Counted from the first letter of the stretch, positions 1-10,677 are shown. The stretch is DNA of 64,000 bases from Neodiprion pinetum (GCF_021155775.2 NC_060234.1:17074526-17138525), one strand, 5' to 3'. Numbers and translations: made by a program. Notes: generated by a model not told the origin, from the letters alone.

Positions 1-27
1 GAGAAATCCTTCCGTCTGTACAAAGAA

Positions 28-276
28 TTGGATAGTTTAAGGGCAATGATGTCCGAGGATATAGCTTTTTTACCAAAAGAATTTATCCGCACGTTCGCAT
101 CAAACTCCATTAATGATGCGTGGGATAAACTACCAGAGAATATGAAAATGGACTACGTCATCGCAAGTTTCCGCAGATGTAGCATACATTACACACCAGG
201 ACCCGATGGCGATATCGTGGATGGACCGAATCCTCTAATTAAAAACTGTCTAGGTTGCAATCGTGTGTATAGATAA
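28..276 (+). CDS. unrecognised C-terminal protein fragment
   Basis: An open frame of about 82 residues runs in from the window edge and ends at a stop near 276. The C-terminal part has a CxxC pair (CLGC) and a PGPDGD turn-rich stretch, and the upstream part looks helical. I do not recognise the family. It lies just outside the tandem units that characterise the Polinton termini here. It may be a further Polinton gene whose 5' part is left of the window, or it may belong to flanking DNA. The reading frame is coding-like (mixed residues, no low complexity), but the true start is not visible. Confidence 0.35.
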   Translation: MDSLRAMMSEDIAFLPKEFIRTFASNSINDAWDKLPENMKMDYVIASFRRCSIHYTPGPDGDIVDGPNPLIKNCLGCNRVYR

Positions 277-558
277 TATGGACAATATTTATCAAAATAA
301 CAATAGAATTTATTACAATATATACAATTATATTCGGGTTTATATGTAGAATATTCAATAGAATTAATCACAATTATATCATAGCTTATACATAGAATTG
401 AAAAAATTTACTATTCGATAAAATTATAATCTAGAAATAGGATACATTACAAATATATATCTTTATAACTTTCACCCATTCTTGTCATACAAAATGTAAA
501 TGTTATGAATTTTTACTTGTGAAAAATATATAATCAATAATTGTGAATTTAGCGTGGT
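277..558. other. AT-rich non-coding stretch
   Basis: About 280 bp of very AT-rich sequence. I see no frame, repeat or RNA signal that I can support. Confidence 0.4.
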
Positions 559-753
559 TTATTCTTCAAAATAATCCATGAAATCATTATCGTTATCCTG
601 TTCGCTAACATTCTCATCATCATCATCCTCCTCCTCATCGTAAGCCACCTCTCTGCACACCCACTTATAAGTTGGCGATCGTGGTTGTGAATTGGGTGGG
701 GAGTCTGACGGTCCTCTTTTCCATCCAATCATTTTTTTTTTTTTCTTTCTCAC
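559..753 (-). CDS. small acidic-tailed hypothetical protein
   Basis: A 64-codon frame with a lysine-rich start (encoded by a poly-T run on the plus strand) and a long Asp/Glu run near the C terminus. Acidic tails like this occur in small DNA-binding or virion-associated proteins, but nothing here identifies a family. It abuts the Polinton terminal units on its upstream side. It may be a genuine small Polinton gene or chance coding from a CAT/CTC-rich tract. Confidence 0.2.
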   Translation of the reverse strand: MRKKKKKMIGWKRGPSDSPPNSQPRSPTYKWVCREVAYDEEEDDDDENVSEQDNDNDFMDYFEE

Positions 754-779
754 AACTCAATTTATCAAAAACGCTTGTT

Positions 780-1880
780 TTCACACGAAGGATTTTCAAA
801 ATTACTAGAGAAGTTTCAAACGGCTGTTCGAATTTATACTAAAGGAGTCGCACCCACCCTTCAGCGAGCAAAAACCAGCCGGCCAATCATTCGTAGAGCA
901 TGCACCACGTGACATACATACAAAAAAGTGATGCGAGGGCATTATAAGCTAGGAGAAAATTTTCTCAAGAGCTCACCTGCTTTTCGCTTATCGATTTTTC
1001 CCATCACATGCCCCACGCTGATTTACGACTCATAAAACTCAAAAACTGTATGTGCACATTCTCGCGTCAAACACTGCTCGCTACCTGCTTTTAGTTGACC
1101 GATTTTTCCCATCACATGGATCAGTACAGATTTTATGGCAACAGTAACATCTTTCCCACTCTTGGACTTTATCGGTACCGCCCACGCGTACTTGGAAAAT
1201 ATATCGATGATTGTTAGTAGGTATTTGTATCCCTTGTTGCACGAACTGTGTGCGGTCATATCGACGAGATCAGCTTGCCAGGTCTCATCCAGCCCGTGTA
1301 CGTCTACGAATCGGCGCGGATAGTTGCGTCGAGCCTGTCTGTGAAGTTCGGCAACTATTACAATCTTCATTGTTCCCAACTCTTCACCTTTCAATTTTTT
1401 GAATTGTCGTCCAACCACTCTGGTTCCTTCTGTGCACATTCTCGCGTCAAACACTGCTCGCTACCTGCTTTCAGTTGACCGATTTTTCCCGTCACATGCC
1501 CCACGCTGATTAACGAGTCATAAAACCCAAAAACTGCATGTGTACATACCATCCGGTCAAGAGTTGGCAAGACAAGATTTTTCTCACGCCAAACACTGCG
1601 TACTACCAGCTTTTCGTTGGCCGATTTTTTTCTCGTTGCATACCCCATGCTAATATGGTTGGGGGTGTGCAGACTCGAACTTGTTCACTATAAAGAGTTG
1701 TAAAACCCAAAAACTTTATGTGCATATACCAGCCAGTCAAGAGCGGGTGAGACAGGATTTTTTTTCACGTCAAACACTGCTCACTACCTGCTTGTCGTCG
1801 ATCGATTTTTCCCATCGCATGTCCGGCACTGATTGGGGTTGGGGTGTGCAGGCTTAAACCTGTATACCATAAAAATTTTT
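780..1880. repeat. Polinton terminal tandem units
   Basis: At least five diverged repeats share a core reading roughly CTACCTGCTTTTCGTTGACC followed by GATTTTTCCCATCACATG. They lie near 974, 1,080, 1,459, 1,610 and 1,784 and are joined by spacers that also repeat ('gtcaaacactgctcgctacc', 'gttgggggtgtgcagg'). The same units occur in both arms of the palindromic element (about 39,667-40,070 and, inverted, 57,548-57,960). They therefore belong to the terminal region of this Polinton family. A piece of the integrase gene is embedded between two units. Confidence 0.8.
1126..1432 (-). pseudogene. Polinton integrase fragment trapped in terminal repeats
   Basis: About 300 bp nearly identical to the first half of the integrase core at 10,378-10,680 (shared landmarks QADLVDM, KGYKYLLTIIDIFSKYAW). 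It is bounded on both sides by terminal tandem units. It contains only the first catalytic Asp region and cannot be functional. The frame reads on into flanking repeat DNA. It looks like a duplicated segment copied into the terminal array rather than a decayed independent integrase. Confidence 0.85.
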
Positions 1881-1955
1881 GATTCTTTGATGGCGGGGGT
1901 GGTACAAAGCTTGGACCCCCCACCATCACACTCAAATTCTTGCGATCTCTCGGCC

Positions 1956-1995
1956 TATATATAAGCTCAACGCATCCGATGCAGAATCATCAGTC
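1956..1995 (+). promoter_or_regulatory. predicted polB core promoter
   Basis: TATATATAAG at 1,956-1,965 is followed by the arthropod-type initiator TCAGTC at 1,990-1,995, inside AATCATCAGTC. The spacing from TATATAAG to the initiator A is about 34 bp. The first good start codon (AAGTCATGG, 2,056) lies about 64 bp downstream. The same initiator string occurs 33 bp below a TATA box upstream of the capsid gene. Confidence 0.6.
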
Positions 1996-2055
1996 TTACA
2001 CGATACGTGCAAGTCAAGAGTTATACAAAGTTCAGCTCATATCAACGTCAAAGTC

Positions 2056-3288
2056 ATGGCCGTCGAAGCGTATATGAGACTTGCAGAGCAGATGGAGGGG
2101 ACGTACAATTTGCTGAGAAAGCAGCCTCCCGGAGAAGAGAATGACGCTGTCATCAATCATTGGACTGATATTGGAATTGCGAATATCCAAGTTCTGCGCG
2201 ATATTTCCATGCAACGAGGAACAACCGTTGGTGCGAAAATACGGATCCAACATACGATCACACTCCTACAATCTTGGGTGACGAAGATCAGGCAGTTGCA
2301 GCAGTGCGTAGTGGTGACGGGTGGAAATATCGGTACTCCTGTGGGTGTACAGTGGGACGACGTGGATAGTGCTTTTGCCAGCCGAATCAGAACGGGGGTT
2401 GTCACAAATCTGCATCATAAAAATTTGGACGCCTTTCTGGATGATGTGCAGCGCGTCGTCACCGAGAAGTTGGAGCTGATACTGCGCAAGGAGGGAAATG
2501 TGAAGGTTAACCTCATATTATCATGCAAATTCGAAAATGTCAAACACGAAGAGATCTCCACCGAAGTTAAGAGCTTTAACACATCCAACGTGGCGATTCT
2601 TCTCCCATCGAGCGATATAAATGTCTGGTTTATACGTGCACGGGGTGATCTGCTATCAAAGGTTGAAGAATTCGAACAATGCGATTCCGGTTGGAGCAAG
2701 ATTGAGATCCTCAACGTCGCTGTAAATATCAACCACTACCAGCCTCTCGCCGCGGGAGCTTCAACATTCATCGAGCTGCTCCAAAACATTCGACATAAAA
2801 AGGCTGTGATCAACGTGAGGAACGAGGACGGAAGATGCCTTCTCTGGTCCGTCACAGCAGCCCTCCACCCGGTCAACACCAACACTGATAGGACTCACAA
2901 CTATCGTCGCTATATTTCCGAGTTGGACTGTACAGGTATCAAATTCCCTGCTACTCTACATGATGTGAAAAAGCTTGAGAGATTGAATAATTTGCACATC
3001 AATGTATATGGTATAGAATCTCGAACTTTTTCGCATCATGCAAAATCAAATAAAAACGTCATCGTGCGAATTTATTTGAGTAAAAATTTGCATAGCGTAA
3101 ACATTGACACGATCCATCTTCTAACGGTTGAGAGTAATCCGGAAGACGATATGACTGGTGAGTTTGCACCGAGATTCCACTTTACTTGGATTAAAGATCT
3201 TTCCCGATTGGTAAGCCAACAATTGTCTGATCATAATGGTCAGCTGTTTTTATGTGACAGATGCTTGTGCCACTTTACCGTGAAATAA
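2056..3288 (+). pseudogene. polB: Polinton protein-primed DNA polymerase B, N-terminal part
   Basis: A 410-codon frame starts at a strong ATG context below a TATA/initiator pair. It corresponds to the long N-terminal extension of insect Polinton/Maverick family-B polymerases. A charged N-terminal region is followed by a conserved block (NEDGRCLLWSVTAALHP, about residues 265-281). A C-terminal zinc-ribbon-like piece (FLCDRCLCHF, about residues 398-407) comes just before the stop. In complete relatives the exonuclease domain follows directly. Here the frame stops at 3,286-3,288 and foreign-looking DNA follows, so this is the front half of a disrupted gene. Family assignment rests on the zinc motif and on the catalytic half at 3,648-5,681. 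Confidence 0.75.
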
Positions 3289-3339
3289 GCCTATGACAAT
3301 CATCAACAAGATTGTATTATTGCTGAATTGTTCAAATCT

Positions 3340-3640
3340 CCCGCCCTGTCTCGCACCGGCTGATCAATTATCAGCTCAGCAGAGCGATTGACTCAGCGCC
3401 TGGCTAAGAGGAGCGGGGTCGCTGCTGCCACGGGCCGGTGTGCGCTCTCGCTCGCACCTATCTAGTCGCTCTCACTCTAGTTCATGGCATCTCACAGTGT
3501 TTGCATAGAGCAATTATTACAAATAATATGTATAATAATATATATCTATCGAATGTAAAATAATATATCTAATTGTGCCTTTACGACTCACTTTAGGTTA
3601 AGCCTACCCGCCAGATCCCAGTATTCTCAATCTATCAAAT
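3340..3640. other. unidentified insertion replacing polB exonuclease start
   Basis: Between the two polB parts lies about 300 bp without coding similarity to either. A GC-rich first half contains 'ggctgatcaattatcagctc', and an AT-rich second half follows. The polymerase region normally found here (first exonuclease motif) is absent, so an insertion and a deletion are combined. I cannot name the inserted sequence. Confidence 0.45.
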
Positions 3641-3647
3641 TTTCTAC

Positions 3648-5681
3648 ATGAATAAAGTACGCATGGAATTTCCCAACTGTAAAGATTTAGCATTTTTCGT
3701 TTACGATTCTCACTTTTCAATAGAATCCTTCGCTTCAACTTTTCCCGGTAAAATTACACTGCTACCCATAAATAAGGAAAAATATATATCCTTCACGAAA
3801 CGCGTCGATGGAACAATGATGCACTCGAGATTCATCGATTCGTTTCGATTTATGGCTAGCAGCATCGATGAACTTTCCACATATTTGACCGATACCGATA
3901 AACGCATAACACGTAAATTGTATAATAACCCGACTCAGTTCAGTTTGATGACCCGCAAAGGCGTTTTTCCCTATGAATACGTCGATTGTTGGAGGAATCT
4001 CGATGAGACGTGATTACCTGCAAAGACGCATTTCTACTCTCATCTCACCAATTCAAATATTAGAGACGCTGATTACGAGCATGCGAAAACTGTTTGGGGG
4101 GAATTCCATTTAGAGTCATTGGGGGACTATTCAGATTTATATTTAAAGACCGATGTTCTTTTGCTTGCCGATATTTTTGAAAATTTCCGCGCTAGCTGCT
4201 TCAAAACATACGATTTAGATCCGTTGCACTACTACACTGCACCGGGACTTGCTTTTGACGCGATGGTCAAACATACTAATGTAAATTTGCAACTTTTAGA
4301 CAACCCTGAAATGGTGTTATTTATTGAAAGAGCCATTCGAGGCGGCGTAGCACAATGTTCTAATCGACACGCTCGGGCCAATAATAGATTCATGGAAAAA
4401 GATTTTGATCCTAGTAACGTGGAATCATATCTCGCGTATTATGACGTGAATAATCTGCAGGGTGCAGCTATGAGCGTGCATTTACCAATCGGCTCGTTCG
4501 AGTGCGAGTATCAGCACATCGATATAACAAACCATCCGGACGATTCGCCGATCGGTTACTTTCTGGAGGTAGATTTGGACTATCCTGTAGAACTCCACGA
4601 GGATCACAAAGACTTACCTCTTTGCCCCAAACATTTTACTTCTCCAGGTAGTAAAAATGCCAAACTCGCGACCACCCTTCACCCCAAAACAAAGTATATA
4701 TTGTACTATAGAAATTTGAAACAGTGTCTGAGTTTAGGATTAAAAATAACGAAAGTGCACAGAGTTTTACAGTTTGCACAATCTCCATGGCTCGAGCCTT
4801 ACATCACACTCAATACAGACATACGTAAGCGGTCCAGGAATAAATTTGAGAAAAACTTTTACGAACTCATGGATAACGCTGTGTTCGGCATGACTATGGA
4901 GAATGTGCGAAATCATAAAGATGTTAAATTGGTCACAAAATGGGAGAGAAGAGGTGGTACGAGAACGCTTATTGCCGGAGAAAACTTTCACAGCTGCACC
5001 GTATTTGGCACTGATATGGTTATCATTGAAATGAATCGTGTCAAATCTCACTTCGCCAAACCTATTTGCGTCGGCGCATCAATTCTAGATCTGTCAAAAA
5101 TCTTTCTCTACGATTTCCACTATAATTATATTAAAACCAACTTTTCGAATAAGCAAGCTAAATTGATGTATACCGACACAGACAGCCTTATTTATCAATT
5201 CAATGTGCCTAATATCTACGATATCATCAAACGTGATGTAGACACAATGTTTGGTACCTCTGACTATCTGCCCGACAATGTGTATGGTATTCCCCTTAAA
5301 AACAAAAAACAACTGAGGTTAATGAAGGATGAAAATAACGGTAAAATTATGACCGAGTTTGTGGGATTGCGAACAAAGCTGTACACATTTACTACGATGG
5401 GTGAGGATGGGAAAAAATATGACGATGGCGTCAAAGTGAGTAAGCGTGCCAAAAATGTAAAAAATTCATTGATAAATAGCATCACGTTTGATGATTATAA
5501 GCGCTGTCTGATGGCTTACCAAGAGTTGATCCTTCCCCAGTGTTTAAAATGCAGTAAAAAACATGAAGTAAGCACGATCGTACAAAAAAGATTGGCTCTG
5601 AGTTGGCAGGATGACAAGCGGCAATTGATACCTGGACAGACCGACACCGTACCTTGGGGGTTTGTCCCAGCCCCCCAATAG
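3648..5681 (+). pseudogene. polB: Polinton DNA polymerase B, exonuclease-polymerase part
   Basis: Family-B DNA polymerase of the protein-primed Polinton type, which replicates the element. Seen in order: an exonuclease-region block (EKYISFTKRVDG, then RFIDSFRFMASSID); the DYSDLYLKTDVLLLADIF block; motif A (YYDVNNLQGAAMS, where relatives usually have Tyr in place of Gln); motif B-like KNFYELMDNAVFGMTMENVR; and motif C YTDTDSL with both metal-binding Asp. A single in-frame TGA at 4,011-4,013 separates the exonuclease part from the polymerase part, with coding continuing in the same frame on both sides. Together with the missing first exonuclease motif upstream, this makes the gene inactive. A second, more decayed copy lies on the minus strand at 53,463-55,340. 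Confidence 0.9.
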
Positions 5682-6039
5682 CTATAGGATAAAACTGTGG
5701 ACGTAGAATTGATGTAAATATTTGATGTTTGATGCGTTGGACGATCCACCATCGGGCGGAAACGTTTCACGATCAATACGATATTTGATGGATTTGAAGT
5801 TTCAAAATGCGAATTCATATACTTGACAATTATTTTTTTATTTATTATTAATATATCGAGCAATTATTCATATTTATTCGTTTAGCACGAGAAAAGTTTT
5901 CAGAAAATGAAAACAATTTTTCAGAATGTGAAAAAAAGTTTTCTGAAAATGAAAAAAAAGTTTTCCAAAAAATAAAATGTGTAATAATCGTATGGAAAAA
6001 TTGCATATTATCATTATTATAATTATTATTATTATTATT
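5682..6039. repeat. Polinton spacer with repeated GAAAA-GTTTTC motif and (ATT)n
   Basis: Downstream of polB come several short repeats of a 'gttttctgaaaatgaaaaa' type motif (about 5,890-5,975), then an AT-rich stretch ending in (ATT)n at about 6,018-6,041. The same block, inverted, borders the Gypsy insertion in the palindromic element (53,463-53,620 and 42,505-42,631). It is therefore a conserved non-coding part of this Polinton family. Confidence 0.7.
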
Positions 6040-6399
6040 ATTTTTTTTTTTTTTTTTTTTTTTTCCGAGGAGTTGCGGAATCCAAGTTACGGATTCGCGC
6101 CAGTCATACGGGCTAGCACGGACGTGGGACTCTAGGGTGGCCTACCCACTAAACCGCCACCTCCTGTGCAACGCTCCCAGCCAGGGACTATGGTGATATT
6201 ACTTCTAGCTGGGAGCTCTGTCGGTGTGTGTCTCGTCAGTCTGTCCGTCCGTCCGTCCCGTGCAGGCAGTCCGTCAGTTGCGTTACGTCAGGCAGCCGTC
6301 CGCGTTCTTACGTCATAGGATTGTCTCTGTGTAGGTAGCAACAACAACAACAAGTGCCTCCCACGACCGTCTCCAGTCTATGTCTTAGTTCTGTCCAGC

Positions 6400-7268
6400 G
6401 GTCACATTCAAAGAACGTGTGTTCCGCGTCGTCTCGTTCGTGTCCGCAGTACGTACAAGTTGTGTAAGTACTGTCTAAAATAACCGTGGCCCGTCAGAAG
6501 CTGGGTGACGTAAAAATTCACATCCCCAAACCCCCTCTGGATCCACGGTTTCAGGTCCTTAATAAGTCGTCTCGTCCAGTTTCCCGTTGTTTCTTCCGTC
6601 CACCGTTCCTGCCACGTCTGTATCGTCGCGTCTCTTTCCGTCGTTGCCGCGTCCCGTCGGGTCACGTCCGCGTCTCTTCCGTAGACCCTCTTGCGCTCGA
6701 ACGCGAGAAGGTCTATGGGAATCACGCCTGCCACCACCAGAACGGCCTGTGCTGAGACCGTCCGATAGGAACAAGCGATCCTCAACGCGCTTCGTCTCTG
6801 TACCGTCGTCATTGCGTGACAGTACTTCTCAGTCTTCAGGGAGTCTGCCCAGATCTCCGCACCGTAGAGGAGGATCGAGTTCACCGTCGACATCAAAAGT
6901 CTCCGTTTCCCTGGTCTCGGTCAGTTTGTGTTTGCCATCAGGCGGCTTAGGGATGCCATCCTTTCTGCCGCCTTCTGAGCCGTTCGTCGTATGTGAGGCC
7001 AGAAGGTCATCTTCGTATCCAGAGTCACCCCCAGGTACTTGACTTCCCCTCTGGTCTCGATCTCGTCCGTCCCGACCGTCATACGTAATGTGGTCTGTAT
7101 TCGTCTCCTGGTGAGAAGCACCAGTTCTGTCTTTTCCGTCGCGAGTTGCAGTCCGTGGTCAGTCATCCACCGTCCGACTCGTCTCATTGTCTGATTCAGT
7201 GCGTATTGTGCCAGATCTGGAGTTCGCTCGACTATCACTGCCGCCACGTCGTCTGAGCAGGCTGTCAT
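6400..7268 (-). pseudogene. R1-clade reverse transcriptase thumb and C-terminal knuckle
   Basis: After the frameshift the palm motif reads CSDDVAAVIVERTPD, where intact elements usually have Tyr/Phe-Ala-Asp-Asp. The thumb follows (NSILLYGAEIWADSL, and RRSALRIACSYRTVS). One stop near 6,921 interrupts it. The last segment is again out of frame: a cysteine knuckle (CTYCGHERDDAEHTFFEC, C-x2-C-x8-H-x4-C) is readable at about 6,395-6,455 in a different frame. These lesions show that this copy cannot encode an active enzyme. Confidence 0.8.
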
Positions 7269-8118
7269 ACATTCCGTTCCAGAAGTCAGGTCCTAGTATG
7301 GAACCTTGGGCGACCCCCGCGGTGATCTGTCGCGTCACTTGGCCTTCGGTCGTTTTGTACGTCAGTCGTCTGTCCCGAAGGTAGTCTTCAACAACCCGGA
7401 GCAAGTGAGGCGAGACCCCGAAGTCGCCTCTCAGCGACCCTAGGATATCCACCCACCTGGCCGAGTTGAAGGCGTTCTTAACGTCAAGTGTCACCAGCAG
7501 CGCGACAGGTCGCGCAGCGTGGCAATGTCTGTCTGTCGACCGGAAGGAGTCAACCACCTCTTGGATCGCTCCAATCGTTGATCGACCCCTCCGGAAGCCG
7601 AACTGCTGGTCCGAGAGGCCCCCGCCGTCCTGTATCGCGTCCGTAAGTCGTGGTCGCAGAAGCTGTTCGTACAGTTTCCCTGTCGCGTCCAGTAAGCTCA
7701 GTGGCCGGTAGGCCGACGGCGTGCTGGGGTCACCCTTACCCTTTGGGATAAGGACCAACCTCGCCACCTTCCACCGGTCACTGAATGTCCCTGTCGTAAG
7801 GCACGTGTTGTAGAGGTCGAGAAGTATCTCCGGCCTCAGGCTCGCCATCAGCCGAAGAACCTCCGCCGGTACCCCGTCTGGTCCTGGCGCCTTACCCCTC
7901 TTCATTGCTTTGGTCGCTCCGACGAGCTCATCGGCAGTGAAGACGGGGGGCACCGCCGTCTCGTCGTCGTTTGCCGCGTCCGTACGCGTCGGGTGCGTCG
8001 GGAACAGTCCGTCGACGATCCGTCGTGCGGTTTCAGCATCCTTGAGTTCTGGCGGGATCCGGGCCCCCAGCCTACCGGTCACAATCTTGTAACCAGCACC
8101 CCAGGGGTCGCGGTCCAC
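7159..8118 (-). pseudogene. R1-clade reverse transcriptase, fingers and palm
   Basis: Continuation of the same ORF2. It shows GKAPGPDGVPAEVL, the block RWKVARLVLIPKGKGDP, AYRPLSLLDATGKLYE, QFGFRRGRSTIGAI, LVTLDVKNAFNSARW (first palm Asp) and AGVAQGSILGPDFWN, all diagnostic of R1/Jockey-like reverse transcriptases. Just before the catalytic double-Asp motif the frame shifts and a few residues seem to be missing. The motif itself then reads CSDD in the next frame (about 7,255). Confidence 0.88.
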
Positions 8119-8136
8119 CTCCTCGCAGAGCTTCTT

Positions 8137-9216
8137 TCAGCATCGCGTCTTGCTTTCTCTGATGGCGTACGTCAGTCGTTTCCGTTCAGTCTTGCACTCA
8201 GCCTGAAGGGTTTCCCTCTCGGGTCTCCCTCCAGCCCTCGTAACCCGTCGTCGTTTTGCCAGGCAACTCTTCCGCAGCTCGGCTATCTCGTCCGTCCACC
8301 AGTATTGTGGTGGTCTGTTACGTCCGTACTGTCGTTTTGGCATTGTGCTGTCGCACAGCCGCGTCGTCAGTTTGGCCGCCTCGTCTGCTAGTCTTTCCGT
8401 CCTTTTCCGGCCAGTCAGCTCTGGGGGGACGTCGGTAATTGGGGCCGGCGCTGCCGCCAGCTCCGCCGAGAACTTCAGTACGTCGAGTTTGTCTACGTTC
8501 CAACGCGGAGGGTGCTGGGTCCTCGTCCGTGTCGTCCTTGTCTCTCCTGCCACTTCGAAGGCGATGTACTGATGATCGCTGGCCGTATAGCCCTCGAGCA
8601 CCCGCCACCGCCCTATCCGTGACAGCGTTCTGTCCGTCGTCATCGTTACGTCCGGGATGGAGTCTCCAAATCCCGGCCGTCTGTACGTTGGTACGTCTCC
8701 TGTGTTTGCCACCACTAGGTCCAGCCTTGCGGCCATCTCCAGCAGCAGCCGTCCGCGTCTGTTCGTTACCGTCATGCCCCACTCGACCGCCCACGCGTTG
8801 AGGTCGCCCGCGACCACGAGGTCCCCGGGCAGGTCCCTGAGTCCGTCCTCGAGGAGCGCAACCTTCGCCCGAAACTCCGCCGCGGCGCAGTTTGGGGTCA
8901 GGTAGACGCTGACGTAAGTGACAGCGCCCACCCTAGCCCAGACGTAGTCGTCCCCGACGCCACGAGCGGTTACCCGGGCTCGGGCAGCGCCCCTGACCCA
9001 GATAGCCGCTGTCTTGGTCTCGTTCGTAATCCAATCCTGCGTTTGTCGCACCCTGTACGGCTCGCACAGGGTCAGAATGTCGGCGTCGTGTTCGTCTGCT
9101 ATCTGTGCTAGTAGCATGTCTGCTGTCCTACTACGATTCAGGTTGCCCTGAACTATCCTGTCCGTCTTCCGGCCTGCTTCTTGCACTCCTCCAGTGCAAC
9201 CCGGTACACCGCGCAC
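8137..9216 (-). pseudogene. R1-clade apurinic/apyrimidinic-type endonuclease domain
   Basis: About 360 residues of exonuclease-endonuclease-phosphatase fold, which nicks target DNA to prime reverse transcription. Visible landmarks are QGNLNRSRTADMLL near the start, LTLCEPYR (catalytic Glu), GDLNAW in the centre, and TASDHQYIAFEV (the SDH catalytic His motif). The C-terminal tail (WWTDEIAELRKSCLAKRRR) is the usual linker to the reverse transcriptase. A TGA at 8,137-8,139 ends the frame, but the reverse transcriptase continues in the same frame beyond it, so this is one broken ORF2. Confidence 0.88.
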
Positions 9217-9290
9217 CTCCCGGAGCCCGCGAGTATTATTATTATTGAAAATATGTAAATTTGAACAACTGGTGAATTTGAAAAATTAAC

Positions 9291-9365
9291 GACGGAGCCA
9301 GGAATCGAACCTGGTATCTAGCGATGCTTTACCGGAGACTTACTCCACTAGACCACCTAGCCGCC
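9291..9365 (-). ncRNA. tRNA-like sequence (SINE head or tRNA pseudogene)
   Basis: On the minus strand there is a perfect type-2 B box (GGTTCGATTCC) inside a paired T arm (CCAGG/CCTGG) and a good A box (TGGTCTAGTGG). The acceptor ends pair at only about 5 of 7 positions. I cannot draw a convincing anticodon stem, so a functional tRNA is unlikely. It is flanked by about 20-bp inverted repeats (9,258-9,281 and 9,390-9,413, core AAATTTGAAC..ACTGGT) and by (ATT)n on both sides. Best read as a tRNA-derived pol III unit inside the Polinton. Confidence 0.6.
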
Positions 9366-9429
9366 CTGACTCTGTTGTCATTAATTTCTCACATAACCAG
9401 TGAGTTCAAATTTGTTTTTTTTTTTTTCA

Positions 9430-9607
<178 letters not shown>

Positions 9608-9714
9608 TTTATAGTACAGAGTATGGCACATGTGCGTACAAAGGAAATAAAATGTGGAAATATTTGTATATTCAAAATCTTTTATTGTAATTCGGAAAAT
9701 ACACACAAATTATG

Positions 9715-10677
9715 TTACATGTCTATCTTATTTATCCAACTGTTGTGCGAAATATCAAAACCCAACCACTTCACATAGAACAGATTCCCTCGTTTGCGTA
9801 ATACTTTCTCCACAAGGTAGCCGTCGGGATATTTTACTTTGTTGAGCTCTTCCCTGTAGAAGCCCCCCTCGATGGGATGATCTTGATAATCGGTAAGTTT
9901 GTAGGTGGGTGGATTGGTATTTTTCACCTCACTCGCGGTGAATATTTCTGTCGTCCAATTGGGTGTATAGCCTTTTTCGAATACATTCTTATACTTGCTG
10001 ATTCGAACTCGATCGCCCACACTGAATTTCCGCGCTCAATCACTTCGTTTCATTTGCCGAGGCTTGTACACGCTACGATACAGCTGTTTTTCATTCTCCG
10101 TGCTAACATCCACCAGTTTCATCCGAATCGTGCGATGTTTGGTATTGTTGTAGGACTTCATTATATCATCCAAAATATTAATGTACGATCGTTGAAGAGT
10201 CAACCGCTTCCATATTTTATTTTTCAATGTTCGATTAAAACGTTCGCATATCGACGCCTTTAAGTTGCCAAATGTCGAATACATGTTGATATTGTGATGC
10301 TTCACGAGGGCTTTGAATTCGCTGTTGTGAAATTCTTTGCCTTGATCAATGTGTAGATGTGTAGGTATACGGCTCTGGATCAGTACAGATTTTATGGCAG
10401 CAGTAACATCTTTCCCACTCTTGGGCTTTATCGGTACCGCCCACGCGTACTTGGAAAATATATCGATGATTGTTAGTAGGTATTTGTATCCCTTGTTGCA
10501 CGAACTGTATGCGGTCATATCGACGAGATCAGCTTGCCAGGTCTCATCCAGTCCGCGTACGTCTACGAATCGGCGCGAATAGTAGCGTCGAGCCTGTCTG
10601 TGAAGTTCGGCAGCTATTACAATCTTCATTGTTCCCAACTCTTCACCTTTCAATTTTTTGAATTGTCGTCCAACCAC
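9715..10677 (-). pseudogene. Polinton retroviral-type integrase with chromodomain
   Basis: DDE integrase that inserts Polinton DNA. The core shows the first catalytic Asp in WQADLVDM, the second in HIDQGKEFHN and the Glu in SICERFNRTLK. A C-terminal DNA-binding part (MGDRVRISKYKNVFEKGY) is followed by a chromodomain (GYLVEKVLRKRGNLFYVKW, ending SHNSWINKIDM). A single TGA at 10,036-10,038 separates core from chromodomain, with the frame continuing on both sides. The N-terminal zinc-binding region expected upstream is not seen. The gene starts abruptly at about 10,677, where an unrelated Polinton gene abuts. Confidence 0.9.

Larger units (their letters stand above)
6040..9231 (-). mobile_element. 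R1-clade non-LTR retrotransposon, 5'-truncated
   Basis: A minus-strand LINE with a 3' poly(A) (poly-T at 6,040-6,064), an apurinic-type endonuclease, a reverse transcriptase and a C-terminal CCHC knuckle, the order typical of the R1/TRAS group. The first ORF is absent and the 5' end lies close to the endonuclease start, so the copy is 5'-truncated. It is GC-rich against AT-rich surroundings. Both ends abut (ATT)n sequence, suggesting insertion into a microsatellite. It is antisense to polB of the host Polinton. Its coding region is interrupted by a TGA (8,137-8,139), a deletion/frameshift at the RT catalytic motif, a further stop near 6,921 and a late frameshift. Confidence 0.85.

Noticed and set aside
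6486..9000. Long plus-strand frames opposite the R1-clade element
   Set aside because: They are Ser/Arg/Pro-rich antisense shadows of the GC-rich endonuclease and reverse transcriptase.
9291..9365. A functional tRNA gene
   Set aside because: A and B boxes are good, but the acceptor stem is imperfect and no sound anticodon arm can be drawn, so I call it tRNA-like.
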